From: Sinorhizobium fredii
GTDB taxonomy: Bacteria; Pseudomonadota; Alphaproteobacteria; Rhizobiales; Rhizobiaceae
NCBI RefSeq assembly: GCF_002944405.1
Contig: NZ_CP024307.1
Location: 454,501 to 518,500, forward strand
Length of the DNA: 64,000 nucleotides
Reading direction: 5' to 3'
The notes under the pieces are model-generated. The model did no database searches and was not told the origin of the DNA. It was given only the letters and a program-made list of their open reading frames with translations. Positions 34,594 through 43,894 of the stretch are shown piece by piece (the first letter of the stretch is position 1; each line of letters starts with the position of its first letter). The position numbers and the translations under genes are program-made.

Positions 34594-36219
34594 TCAGCGT
34601 GCCGCCTGCAGCAGTGCCGCAACGAGGCCGGCGGTCGACGAATCGTGCCCCTCGGCGCTCTCCTTGCCCTCGACGACCGGCAGCAGCCCGGTCGCCAGCT
34701 CCTTGCCGAGCTCGACGCCCCACTGGTCGAAGGAATTGATGTTGAAGAGCGCGCCCTCGACGAAGACGCGGTGCTCGTAAAGCGCGATCAGCCGGCCGAG
34801 TGCGAAGGGATCGAGCTGGTCGTAGACGAAGGTGAGCGACGGCCGGTTGCCGGTGAAGACGCGGTGCGGCGCGATCCTGTCCGCCTTTGCCTCGTCCATG
34901 CCTTTCGAGGTGAGCTGCGCCTTGGCCTCCGCAAGCGTGCGGCCCTTCATCAGCGCTTCCGATTGCGCCAGGCAGTTGGCGATCAGCAGCTGGTGCTGGT
35001 GGCGCAGATCCTTCTCGTGGCCGTTGGCGGCGATCATGAACTCGGCCGGGATGATGTCGGTGCCCTGGTGGATGAGCTGGTAGAAGGCATGCTGGCCGTT
35101 GGTGCCGGGTTCGCCCCAGACGACCGGCCCGGTCGCGAATTCGACGGGGGTGCTGTCGAGCGTCACGGCCTTGCCGTTCGATTCCATATCGAGCTGCTGC
35201 AGATAGGCCGGGAAGCGGGAGAGGCGCTGGTCGTAGGGCAGGATCGCCCGCGACGGATAGCCGAGCACATTTCGGTGATAGAAGCCGATCAGGCCGAGCA
35301 GCATCGGGATGTTTTCGCGCGGCGGTGCGGAGCGGAAGTGTTCGTCGATCGCATGGCCGCCATCGAGGAAGCGGCCGAAATTCTCACTTCCGACGGCGAT
35401 CATCAGCGGCAGGCCGATCGCCGACCAGATCGAATAGCGGCCGCCGACCCAATCCCAGAAACCGAAGACGCGGGCGGCGACGATGCCGAATGCGGCGACC
35501 TTGTCGAGGGCGGTGGAGACCGCCGCGAAATGGTGACCGACCGCCGCTTCGCCGAGCTTGCCGGCGATGAAGGCACGCGCTGTGGCCGCATTGGTCATCG
35601 TCTCGATCGTCGTGAAGGTCTTCGAGGCGACGATGAAGAGCGAGGTCTCCGGGTCGAGCAGCTTCAGCGTATCGGCGATGTGGGCGCCGTCGACATTGGA
35701 AACGAAGTGCAGCCGCGGCCCGTCATGGAAGGGGGCGAGCGCCAGCGTCGCCATGACCGGGCCGAGGTCGGAGCCGCCGATGCCGATATTGACGACGTCG
35801 GTGATCTTCTTGCCGGTGGCGCCCTTCAAGGCGCCGGAGCGGACGTCGCCGGCGAAGGCGCCCATTGCGTCCAGAACGGCGTTGACGTCGGGCATGACGT
35901 TTTTGCCGGCGACGAGGACCGGCCGGTTCGAGCGGTTCCTGAGCGCCGTGTGCAGGACGGCGCGTTCCTCGGTGATGTTGATGATGTCGCCGCGGAACAT
36001 GGCGTCGCGCTTTTCCTCGACCCTTGCGGCCTTCGCCAGCGCCTCGAGACCGTCGAGAATCCGATCGTTGACGGCGCATTTCGAATAGTCGAGGAGGAGA
36101 TCGCCGAGCCTCGTGCTGAAGCGCGAAAAGCGCTTCGGATCGGCCGCGAATGCGGCCCGGATGTCGGCTGCATTGGTCTCGCGTGCAGTGGCTTTGAGGT
36201 TTTCGACAAGCGCTTTCAT
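34594..36219 (-). CDS. pgi: glucose-6-phosphate isomerase
   Basis: A 541-residue enzyme that interconverts glucose 6-phosphate and fructose 6-phosphate. The motifs are [14 protein letters not shown] (about residues 145-158), the glutamate in [18 protein letters not shown] near 345-362, and the C-terminal PGI signature with [14 protein letters not shown] near 500. Length fits the family. It is convergent to frk and ends at a shared terminator. Downstream fadD is unrelated in function; the palindromic repeat separates them. Confidence 0.97.
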   Translation of the reverse strand: MKALVENLKATARETNAADIRAAFAADPKRFSRFSTRLGDLLLDYSKCAVNDRILDGLEALAKAARVEEKRDAMFRGDIINITEERAVLHTALRNRSNRPVLVAGKNVMPDVNAVLDAMGAFAGDVRSGALKGATGKKITDVVNIGIGGSDLGPVMATLALAPFHDGPRLHFVSNVDGAHIADTLKLLDPETSLFIVASKTFTTIETMTNAATARAFIAGKLGEAAVGHHFAAVSTALDKVAAFGIVAARVFGFWDWVGGRYSIWSAIGLPLMIAVGSENFGRFLDGGHAIDEHFRSAPPRENIPMLLGLIGFYHRNVLGYPSRAILPYDQRLSRFPAYLQQLDMESNGKAVTLDSTPVEFATGPVVWGEPGTNGQHAFYQLIHQGTDIIPAEFMIAANGHEKDLRHQHQLLIANCLAQSEALMKGRTLAEAKAQLTSKGMDEAKADRIAPHRVFTGNRPSLTFVYDQLDPFALGRLIALYEHRVFVEGALFNINSFDQWGVELGKELATGLLPVVEGKESAEGHDSSTAGLVAALLQAAR

Positions 36220-36332
36220 CGCAGGGCTCCTTGCATCGGAAATCGGCTGCGATAGCTAGTCGGTTTAGACATGGCAAATCAAGGGCAGGTGTGCACTGCA
36301 GCGAAAAAAGCGAGTGGCGAGCCCTTGTAAGC

Positions 36333-36443
36333 GCCCCTCACCCTAACCCCGCACGTGGGGCGAGGGGACTCTCGTAGTGGGCGATGCCGCGAGCCCCTTC
36401 TCCCCGCCTGCGGCGAGAAGGTGGCGGCAGGCGGATGAGGGGC
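36333..36443. repeat. palindromic element between pgi and fadD
   Basis: Outer arms GCCCCTCA (36333) and TGAGGGGC (36436-36443) enclose smaller stems, for example CTTCTC..GCC with GGCGAGAAG near 36398-36420, and CCCCGCACGTGGGG near 36356. This type of structured, GC-rich unit is frequent between rhizobial genes. Confidence 0.65.
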
Positions 36444-36453
36444 ACTCCCAATG

Positions 36454-38154
36454 CTAGTCGCGCAGGTCCTTGCGCAGGATCTTGCCGACATTGGACTTCG
36501 GCAGTTCGTCACGGAATTCGACGTGCCGCGGCCGCTTGTAGTTGGTGAGGTTTTCGGCGCAGTGGCGCTTGACGTCCGCTTCCGTGAGGTTCGGATCCTT
36601 GCGCACGATGAAGAGCTTGACCGCCTCGCCGGAATGCGGGTCGGCAACACCGACCGCAGCGCATTCCAGAATGCCGGGATGGGTCGCCACGACCTCTTCG
36701 ATCTCGTTCGGGAAGACGTTGAAGCCGGAAACGAGGATCATGTCCTTCTTGCGGTCGACGATCTTCGTCAGCCCTGCCGCATTCATGAAGCCGATGTCGC
36801 CGGTGCGGAAGAAGCCGTCCGGCGAAATCGCCTTCGCCGTCTCGTCCGGGCGTTGCCAATAGCCGGCCATGACCTGCGGGCCGCGGATGCAGATCTCGCC
36901 GATTTCGCCGGCCGGCAGCGCGTTGCCGTTCTCGTCGCGGATTTCGACCTCGGTCGAAGGCAGCGGCATGCCGATCGTGCCGGTGAACTCGTCCGTGTCG
37001 AGCCGGTTGGCGGTAGCGACCGGCGAGGTTTCCGAGAGCCCGTAGCCTTCATGGATCGGGCAGTGCGTCATCGCGAGCCAGCGCTCGGCGACCGGTCGCT
37101 GCACCGCCATGCCGCCGCCGAATGTGAGAATCAGCGAGGAGAAGTCGAGCTTCTGGAAGTCCGGATTGTTCATCAGGGCGTTGAACAGCGTGTTGAGGCC
37201 GGGGAAGATGTTGGTCTTGTACTTGCCCAGTTCCTTCACGAAGGCGGGAATATCGCGCGGATTGGGGATCAGGATGTTGTTGCCGCCGGTCGCAAGCCCC
37301 ATTAGCGAATTCACCGTAAGTGCGAAGATGTGGTAGAGCGGCAGGGCGCACATGAAGGTGAGGTTTTCCGGGCGCGGCTTGCGCAGGAAGGCCGTGTTCA
37401 GCCAGAGTTCCATCTGCGCCATGTTGGCGAGAAGATTGGCATGGGTGAGGGTGGCGCCCTTCGAAACGCCCGTGGTGCCGCCGGTATATTGCAGGAAGGC
37501 GACGTCGCTCGGCCCGATATTGGGTTTCGCAAGCTGAAGCTTCTCGCCCCTGGCTAGAACCGTTTTGAACGAGAGGTGGCCGGGCAGCGACCAGGCCGGA
37601 ACGAGCTTCTTCACGCGGCGTACGACGAGATTGACGACGAGGCCCTTCACCCCGAGCATGTCGCCCATGGTCGCGACCACCACATGCTTGACTTTGGTGC
37701 GGGCGACGACCTGCTCGACCGTGTGGGCGAAGTTTTCCAGCACGAAGATCGCCTTGGCGCCGGCATCGACCAGCTGGTGCTCGAGCTCGCGCGGCGTGTA
37801 GAGCGGGTTGACGTTGACGACCGTATAGCCGGCCCGGAGAATGCCGTAGACGATCACCGGGTTCTGCAGGATGTTCGGCATCATGACGGCGACGCGATCG
37901 CCTTTCGCCAAGCCGAGCGACTGCAGCCAGGCACCGATCCGGCCCGAATGGACGTTGAGATCGGCGAAGCTCAGCGACTTGCCCATTGAGGTGAAGGCGG
38001 GGCGCCAGGAATGCTGCGCCACCGCATGGTCGAAAAACTCGCCGAGCGATCGGTAGGGGAGCGGTCCGATGTCGGCGGGCACGCCCGGCGGATAGGACTT
38101 GACCCAGTTCTTGCCCGCGCCGGACCCCGCCTGCTGCAAGCTTGCTTCCGCCAT
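36454..38154 (-). CDS. fadD: long-chain fatty-acid--CoA ligase
   Basis: A 566-residue acyl-CoA synthetase of the adenylate-forming superfamily that activates fatty acids for beta-oxidation. The AMP-binding P-loop YTGGTTGVSKGATL lies near residues 227-240, YGLSETSP near 355, and the FACS region GFFRTGDIGFMN near 445 with DRKKDMILVSGFNVFP. The end carries the catalytic lysine in GKILRKDLRD. An operator-like palindrome lies 131 bases upstream of the start and is shared with the nitronate monooxygenase gene, suggesting control by a fatty-acid or branched-chain regulator. Confidence 0.95.
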   Translation of the reverse strand: MAEASLQQAGSGAGKNWVKSYPPGVPADIGPLPYRSLGEFFDHAVAQHSWRPAFTSMGKSLSFADLNVHSGRIGAWLQSLGLAKGDRVAVMMPNILQNPVIVYGILRAGYTVVNVNPLYTPRELEHQLVDAGAKAIFVLENFAHTVEQVVARTKVKHVVVATMGDMLGVKGLVVNLVVRRVKKLVPAWSLPGHLSFKTVLARGEKLQLAKPNIGPSDVAFLQYTGGTTGVSKGATLTHANLLANMAQMELWLNTAFLRKPRPENLTFMCALPLYHIFALTVNSLMGLATGGNNILIPNPRDIPAFVKELGKYKTNIFPGLNTLFNALMNNPDFQKLDFSSLILTFGGGMAVQRPVAERWLAMTHCPIHEGYGLSETSPVATANRLDTDEFTGTIGMPLPSTEVEIRDENGNALPAGEIGEICIRGPQVMAGYWQRPDETAKAISPDGFFRTGDIGFMNAAGLTKIVDRKKDMILVSGFNVFPNEIEEVVATHPGILECAAVGVADPHSGEAVKLFIVRKDPNLTEADVKRHCAENLTNYKRPRHVEFRDELPKSNVGKILRKDLRD

Positions 38155-38544
38155 GATCTCTCTCCCTCTGGTGGCAACGAACGGCCTTGCTCACGGCGAA
38201 GAAAAATCCCTCCCGATCTTCCCTCCCGATCGAAGATGCTGCTTTTCCAGCGTCTCTTCAAGCACTAATCGGAATTATATAACTTTGACGTAAACGTCAA
38301 CAATCCGGACGTGACTGCGCATGGCGAATTTTGCCGCGAGCGTTCCTCGGTCACGGCTAAATCTGCCTGTCATGTCCGTCCGCTAGACGGTGAAGGCGAT
38401 CACGGCAATTGTGAATTGATCCTTAATCGTCGCGATGATTTGGAGACGCCGGCTCCTTCAAGCCGAAAGCGCGGATAGACGCAGCAGACGGGCTGGCAAG
38501 CCTGCGGGATTGTTGTAAGGTTCTTGAAAGACGGAGGACTACAG
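38155..38544. other. divergent region fadD / AI-2E family permease
   Basis: 390 bases holding the fadD promoter and operator and the start region of the plus-strand permease gene. Around 38260-38310 it is AT rich. Apart from the palindrome listed separately no further element or frame was recognised. Confidence 0.5.
38285..38300. promoter_or_regulatory. operator-like palindrome upstream of fadD
   Basis: TTGACGTAAACGTCAA is symmetric at 14 of 16 positions. The 12 bases CGTAAACGTCAA recur exactly upstream of the nitronate monooxygenase gene at 46081. The shape resembles operators of MerR-family LiuR-type regulators of acyl-CoA catabolism, but the regulator is not in this window. Confidence 0.6.
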
Positions 38545-39720
38545 GTGCAATTGGGCAATCGTGAGCGAGAAAATCCCCCGGTGGAGCCGCGGCTCTTCGG
38601 GCAGCCTGCCCATGCACGCTCGGCCCTCGTCCTGCCGATCTCGGCAGCCCGCTGGCTGCTCGTCCTGGTACTGATCGCCGGCGTCTATTTCTTTCACGGC
38701 TTCGTCGTGCCGGTGCTTGCCGCCGTCGTCATCGGCTTTGCCAGCTGGCCCATCTATCGTCGGCTGCTTCAGGCACTGAACGGCAATCGGACGCTTGCGG
38801 CGACCATTGCCATCACCTCCGTCGTCGCCTTCATCGTCGTGCCGATCTCGATCGCCGCGGCCTATGCAGTGGACGAGGTGCGCGACTGGCTCGTCTGGGC
38901 GGTGGAGACCAACGTCAACGGAGCGCCGGTGCCGGCCTGGCTGACGACCATCCCCGTGGCGGGCGCCTGGCTTGGTCAGCAATGGGTGAAATATGTGGGC
39001 CATCCCGGCGCGCTTGGCGAACTGGTCCAACTCGTCAGCGGCTCCAATATCGGCAACATCTACCGCGGCGTCCTGGTGATCGGAGCCTCCGCCTTCCAGT
39101 CCTTCCTGACGCTGCTCTTCATGTTGATCACGCTGTTCTTCGTCTATCGTGACGGCCAGTCGTTTTCTAAGCAGCTCGATCGTCTCGGCGAGCAGATTTT
39201 CCCGATGCGCTGGGAGCGCCTGTCGCGCGTCGTGCCGCTGACCATCAGCTCGACGGTAACCGGCATGGGCATCATCGCGATCGGCGAAGGCATCGTGCTC
39301 GGTGTCGCCTATTGGATGGCGGGCGTGCCGTCGCCGGTGACGCTCGGCATCATCACCGGCCTCATGGCGCTCATTCCGGGCGGCGCGCCTCTCTGCTTCA
39401 CCCTGGTGTCCATCTATCTGGTGGCGAGCGGTTCGCCGTTCCACGGCGTGGCGCTCTTCGCCTGGGGTACGACGGAGCTCTTCATCGTCGACAAGACGCT
39501 TCGCCCGAGGCTCGTCGGCGGCCCGATCAAGCTGCCCTTCCTGCCGACTTTCTTCGGCCTCGTCGGCGGCGTCAAGACGATGGGCTTCCTCGGCCTTTTC
39601 GTCGGCCCGGTACTGATGGCACTGCTCGTCGCGATCTGGCGGGAATGGATGCACGAGGTGGCGAACCAGCCGGAGCCGGCGGCAAAGCCGATCTCCCGCG
39701 TCGACATCGCCGCGAAATAG
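38545..39720 (+). CDS. AI-2E family (PerM/YdiK-like) membrane transporter
   Basis: A 391-residue polytopic protein of the AI-2E exporter family. Helices near residues 32-85 (LVLVLIAGVYFFHGFVVPVLAAVV), then a soluble middle segment, and from about 195 a cluster of helices: FLTLLFMLITLFFVYRDG, GLMALIPGGAPLCFTLVSI and LPTFFGLVGGVKTMGFLGLFVGPV. The last motif, with its GG-GPV pattern, is the family hallmark. Substrates are poorly known; some members export small metabolites or sodium. GTG 38545 was chosen since GGAGG stands seven bases before it; an upstream TTG at 38524 lacks this. Confidence 0.85.
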   Translation: MQLGNRERENPPVEPRLFGQPAHARSALVLPISAARWLLVLVLIAGVYFFHGFVVPVLAAVVIGFASWPIYRRLLQALNGNRTLAATIAITSVVAFIVVPISIAAAYAVDEVRDWLVWAVETNVNGAPVPAWLTTIPVAGAWLGQQWVKYVGHPGALGELVQLVSGSNIGNIYRGVLVIGASAFQSFLTLLFMLITLFFVYRDGQSFSKQLDRLGEQIFPMRWERLSRVVPLTISSTVTGMGIIAIGEGIVLGVAYWMAGVPSPVTLGIITGLMALIPGGAPLCFTLVSIYLVASGSPFHGVALFAWGTTELFIVDKTLRPRLVGGPIKLPFLPTFFGLVGGVKTMGFLGLFVGPVLMALLVAIWREWMHEVANQPEPAAKPISRVDIAAK

Positions 39721-39797
39721 GATCCGCACGTTGAGGGTCCGGTCACGGATGGTCTCTGGGAGCGAACCTTCTCCAACGACCGAGTTCGAGAGATTGC

Positions 39798-42494
39798 ATG
39801 TCCGAGATTGATCGCGATCTGGCAAACCGCCCCGATCCCGATGCCCTGCTGGCTCTGGCCGAACAGGGCGGAAGAGGGAAGCTGACGGTGTTCCTCGGCG
39901 CCGCGCCGGGCGTCGGCAAGACCTTCGCCATGCTGATGCGGGCGCAACGCCTCAAGCAACAGGGCGCCGACATCGTCATCGGGCTCGTCGAAACTCATGG
40001 GCGCAGCGAAACCGCGGCGCTGCTCGAAGGGCTGGAGGTCCTGCCGCGCCGGGAAGTCGTGCATAGCGGCCGCACGCTGAGCGAATTCGATCTCGACGCC
40101 GCTTTGGCGCGCCGCCCGACGATCATCGTCGTCGATGAGCTCGCCCATACCAATCTCGGCGACGGTCGCCATCCGAAGCGTTACCAGGACATCGAGGAAC
40201 TCGTCGATGCCGGCATCGATGTGTGGACGGCGCTCAACATCCAACACCTCGAAAGCCTGTCGGACATCGTCGCCCAGATCGCCGGCGTGCCGGTGCGCGA
40301 ACGGATTCCCGACACGGTCCTGAATCGGGCCGACGAAGTCCTGCTGGTCGACCTGCCCCCGGCGGAACTGATCGAGCGGCTGAAGGAGGGCAAGGTCTAT
40401 CTGCCCGACAATGCCCGGCGTGCCGCGGACAATTTCTTCCGGCTCGGCAATCTGACGGCGCTGCGCGAGCTTGCGCTGCGGCGGACCGCCGACCGGGTCG
40501 ACGACCAGATGGTCGATTACCTCAAGCAGAACGCCATCGAGGGTCCCTGGCCGGCCGGCGAAAGGCTCCTCGTCTGCATCGGCCCGGATCCGCTATCGGA
40601 AAAGGTGGTGAGGACGGCGAGCCGGCTCGCCTCCGGCCTCAATGCCGATTGGATCGTCGTTTCCATTGAACGGGCGGATCGCGAAGCGGGCGACGGCGAG
40701 GCGATGCGGCAGCTCGACGAGATCTTCCGCCTTGCCGAGCAATTGGGCGCGGAGACGCGCCGCATCGTCGGCAGCGATTTCGTCGAGGAGATCCTGAAGC
40801 TTGCAAGGCGCGAGAATGCCACGCAGATCGTCATCGGCGCGCGCCGCCACTGGTTCCCTCTTAGCCTTTTCCGTGCCTCCCTGCCCGATGCACTGGCCAA
40901 GCGCGTCGCGGGTGTCGGCATTCACCTCGTCACGGGCAAGATCGAGCCCGCCGCAAAGCGGCGGCGGAGAAGCGGGCAATTGCTGCCGGAAGGATTGGGG
41001 CGGGCCTTCGGCATAGCCTCCGGCACCGTCGGGCTGGCGACCGCGCTCGGCGTGCTGATCGAGCAGGTCATCATCCTGCAGAATATTTCGCTCCTCTATC
41101 TCCTCGCGGTGCTCGCCTCGGCGGTTTATGCCGGCTACTTCGCGGCCCTGGCAGCCGCACTGTTTTCCGTCGTCGCATACAATTTCTTCTTCATCGAGCC
41201 GGTCGGCACCTTCACGGTGGCCGAGCCGCACGAGGTTTTCGCGCTCTTCGTTTTCCTGGCCGCAGCGGCGCTCGCCGGCGGGCTTGCCTCGCGCATCCGC
41301 GAGCAGGCAAAGACCGCCAAAGGCCGGGCGACGGCGACGCAGGCGCTTTACGATTTTTCCCGCAAGCTTTCCGGCACTGCCAATGCCGAAGACGTGTTGT
41401 GGGCGGCGGCCAACCAGATTCACGCGACATTGAAGCGCAATGCCGTGCTGTTGCTGCCGGAAGACGTTGACATCGCCGTGAGGGTGGCTTGGCCTCCGGA
41501 CACCGAACTCAGTGTCAGCGACATGATGGCGGCGCGCTGGGCGTTCGAAAAGAAGGAGCCGGCAGGCAATGAGACCGGTACGCTGCCGAACAGCCCGTTT
41601 CAGTTCAGGCCGCTGATGAGCCCGCATGGTGTCGTTGGTGTTTGCGGCTTTCTGCAGGAGGGCAACCCTCCTGACATCAACGCGGAACGAGCCCTTGCCG
41701 CGATCCTCGACCAGACCGCCATCGCCGTCGATCGCGCGAGGCTGTCGCGTGAAAGCCTCGATCAGGCCGCCCAGCTTGAGGGCGAGAAGTTCCGTGCTGC
41801 GCTTCTCTCGTCGCTGTCCCACGATCTCACGACCCCCTTGGCGGCGATCGGCGGCGCGGTCGCGAACCTCCGCAAGCTCGGCGAAGGAATGCCGCAGGCG
41901 GATCGGGAGGATCTGCTGAACTCGATCGATGAGGAGAGCGGCAGGCTGAAGCACTTCGTTGCCAACCTGCTCGACATGATCCGGCTCGAGGCCGGAACGA
42001 TCAATGCCAGGCGCGATCGGGTCGATGTGGCGGAAGTGGTCCACGACACGGTGGAACGGGCGCGGAAATATTTTCCGGGCCGAGTTTTCGAGACCAGCAT
42101 CGCCCCGGAGCTGCCCCTGATGCGCGGCGACAGCGTCCTGCTCGGGCAGACCCTCTTCAATCTGCTCGACAATGCCGACCGCTTCGGCGGTGACGAACCC
42201 GTCAGCATCTATGCCCGGCGGGAGGGCGACGAGGTCGTTCTGTCGGTGACGGATCTCGGCAAGGGCATTGCCGCCGCCGATATCGATCAGGTCTTCGACA
42301 AGTTCTTCCGCAAGGGAAAGCCGGACGGACGCTCGCTCGGCACCGGGCTCGGCCTGTCGATCAGCAAGGGATTCGTGGAGGCGATGGGCGGGCGGATCAA
42401 GGCCGAGAGCCCGGCCCTCAGGCGCCGCGGAACGCGGATCTCCATGCGCTTCCCGGTGGCCGGAACGGAGGCCCAGGAGAAGGAACGCGGGTGA
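39798..42494 (+). CDS. kdpD: KdpD-type sensor histidine kinase, orphan
   Basis: An 898-residue potassium-type sensor kinase. The N-terminal KdpD domain has Walker A GAAPGVGKT (residues 34-42), VDELAHTN and the DVWTALNIQHLESL segment. A universal-stress-type region follows (about 250-375). Four membrane helices lie near residues 405-500, then a GAF-like region, the phospho-acceptor SHDLTTPLAAIGG (His near 675) and an ATPase domain (LLDNADRFGG, DLGKGIA, GTGLGLSISKG). Neither kdpFABC nor kdpE lies next to it, although these are normally its partners. So it must act with a distant KdpE or in another circuit. Confidence 0.93.
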   Translation: MSEIDRDLANRPDPDALLALAEQGGRGKLTVFLGAAPGVGKTFAMLMRAQRLKQQGADIVIGLVETHGRSETAALLEGLEVLPRREVVHSGRTLSEFDLDAALARRPTIIVVDELAHTNLGDGRHPKRYQDIEELVDAGIDVWTALNIQHLESLSDIVAQIAGVPVRERIPDTVLNRADEVLLVDLPPAELIERLKEGKVYLPDNARRAADNFFRLGNLTALRELALRRTADRVDDQMVDYLKQNAIEGPWPAGERLLVCIGPDPLSEKVVRTASRLASGLNADWIVVSIERADREAGDGEAMRQLDEIFRLAEQLGAETRRIVGSDFVEEILKLARRENATQIVIGARRHWFPLSLFRASLPDALAKRVAGVGIHLVTGKIEPAAKRRRRSGQLLPEGLGRAFGIASGTVGLATALGVLIEQVIILQNISLLYLLAVLASAVYAGYFAALAAALFSVVAYNFFFIEPVGTFTVAEPHEVFALFVFLAAAALAGGLASRIREQAKTAKGRATATQALYDFSRKLSGTANAEDVLWAAANQIHATLKRNAVLLLPEDVDIAVRVAWPPDTELSVSDMMAARWAFEKKEPAGNETGTLPNSPFQFRPLMSPHGVVGVCGFLQEGNPPDINAERALAAILDQTAIAVDRARLSRESLDQAAQLEGEKFRAALLSSLSHDLTTPLAAIGGAVANLRKLGEGMPQADREDLLNSIDEESGRLKHFVANLLDMIRLEAGTINARRDRVDVAEVVHDTVERARKYFPGRVFETSIAPELPLMRGDSVLLGQTLFNLLDNADRFGGDEPVSIYARREGDEVVLSVTDLGKGIAAADIDQVFDKFFRKGKPDGRSLGTGLGLSISKGFVEAMGGRIKAESPALRRRGTRISMRFPVAGTEAQEKERG

Positions 42495-42613
42495 CTCCGG
42501 CATGGCCGCCGTTGCCCCGTCCGCAGTCGCGAGGCGGCCATATGGCCTTTGGCGCGAAGTTGTTTTATGACAGGTTGCAATCATAAATTTTGTAGGGGCT
42601 GAATTCCACAAAG

Positions 42614-43279
42614 ATGAGTGTCGCTCCGGATGGCGCAGAGCCCGAGAGGCCGGGCGCGGATCGGCGTCCCATTGCGGCGCGCGACAGCGGCTTGGCGCGC
42701 CGCCTGACGGCGCTGCTCCTCAAGACGCCGATCACGCCGAACGGGATCTCGCTGCTGAGCATCGGCTTCGCCGCTGTCGGCGCGGCAGCGCTCGTCTCCG
42801 CGCCGCGCTGGCCGTTGCTTTATCTCGTCGCCGTCGCCGGCATCCAGTTGCGGCTTCTGTGCAATCTGCTTGACGGCATGGTGGCGGTCGAGGGCGGCCG
42901 CGGCTCGCCGGTCGGCGCGCTCTACAACGAATTTCCCGATCGCATTGCCGACACGCTGCTGATCGTGGCGCTTGGCTACGCCGCCGGCGCCGGCTGGCTC
43001 GGCTGGGCCGGCGCGCTTGCGGCCGCCCTGACGGCCTATGTGCGCGTCTTCGGCGGCTCGCTCGGCCAGGTCCAGGACTTTCGCGGACCGATGGCCAAGC
43101 AGCACCGCATGGCACTCATGAGCCTCGCCTCCCTCCTGGCGCTCGGCGAAGCCTGGCTGACAACGGGGCGTTTCGTTCTCTACGCCACGGCATGGATCAT
43201 CCTCGTCGGAGCGCTTCTCACCTGCTGGACCCGCACCAGGGCGATCGTCTCGCGCATCCCGGGAGCCGCAAAGCCGTGA
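42614..43279 (+). CDS. CDP-alcohol phosphatidyltransferase-like, non-canonical active site
   Basis: A 221-residue membrane protein of the CDP-alcohol phosphatidyltransferase family. In place of the standard motif with four aspartates, this one reads NLLDGMVAV followed by GALYNEFPD: Asn84 and Asn105 stand where the first and third Asp are expected, and Val92 replaces the usual arginine; Asp87 and Asp109 remain. I recall the same variant in E. coli YnbA-like proteins, so it is probably a distinct subgroup. The product is unknown. It overlaps the next gene by four bases (GTGA), forming an operon with an acyltransferase and a CDP-diglyceride synthase. Confidence 0.85.
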   Translation: MSVAPDGAEPERPGADRRPIAARDSGLARRLTALLLKTPITPNGISLLSIGFAAVGAAALVSAPRWPLLYLVAVAGIQLRLLCNLLDGMVAVEGGRGSPVGALYNEFPDRIADTLLIVALGYAAGAGWLGWAGALAAALTAYVRVFGGSLGQVQDFRGPMAKQHRMALMSLASLLALGEAWLTTGRFVLYATAWIILVGALLTCWTRTRAIVSRIPGAAKP

Positions 43280-43887
43280 TCGACCTGTTGCTGATCGGCC
43301 TCACCCGGTTTCTCGTCGGCGGCCAGGCGCAATGGATCGGTGCCGTGCCGGACACGCGCCAGCGCATCTATTTCGCCAACCACGCCAGCCATCTCGACAC
43401 GCTGCTGATCTGGTCGGCCCTACCGCGACCCCTGCGCGGGATCACTCATCCGATCGCGGCCGCAGACTATTGGGGCAGGGGCAAGCTCCGCCGCCACATT
43501 GCGCTGAAGGTGTTGAATGCGGTGCTCGTCGAGCGCGCCACGCAAGGCCCGCCCGGATCGGCGCTCGCCCCCTTGCGCGGTGTGCTCGCCGACGGCGAGT
43601 CGCTCGTTCTCTTTCCAGAGGGAACGCGCGGCAGCGAGCGTCTCCCGGGGCCGTTCAAGAGCGGCCTCTACTGGCTGTCGCAGGAATTCCCGGAGGTCGA
43701 GCTGATCCCCACCTATCTCGACAATCCCTCGCGCGCCTTCCCGAAGGGAACCTTCCTGCCCGTTCCGATCAGCTGCACCGTTCGCTTCGGCGCGCCCCTC
43801 ATGCGGCGGGCGGGGGAGGAGAAGGACGCGTTTCTCGAACGCGCCCGCGCCGCCGTCGGCGCGCTCGCCTCCGACCCGGTTCCATGA
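43276..43887 (+). CDS. 1-acyl-glycerol-3-phosphate acyltransferase-like (PlsC family)
   Basis: A 203-residue PlsC-type acyltransferase, expected to acylate lysophosphatidate or a related lipid at the membrane. The HX4D motif is NHASHLD at about residues 34-40 and the second motif is FPEGTRGS near 112-119. It starts at GTG 43276 inside the stop of the preceding gene. The gene for a CdsA-type enzyme follows after seven bases. Together with these the three genes could make and use CDP-diacylglycerol separately from the housekeeping pathway. Confidence 0.88.
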   Translation: MIDLLLIGLTRFLVGGQAQWIGAVPDTRQRIYFANHASHLDTLLIWSALPRPLRGITHPIAAADYWGRGKLRRHIALKVLNAVLVERATQGPPGSALAPLRGVLADGESLVLFPEGTRGSERLPGPFKSGLYWLSQEFPEVELIPTYLDNPSRAFPKGTFLPVPISCTVRFGAPLMRRAGEEKDAFLERARAAVGALASDPVP

Positions 43888-43894
43888 GGCCGCC

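Noticed and set aside
40593..42611. 672-codon minus-strand frame opposite kdpD
   Set aside because: Antisense to all conserved motifs of KdpD; composition is typical for a shadow frame.
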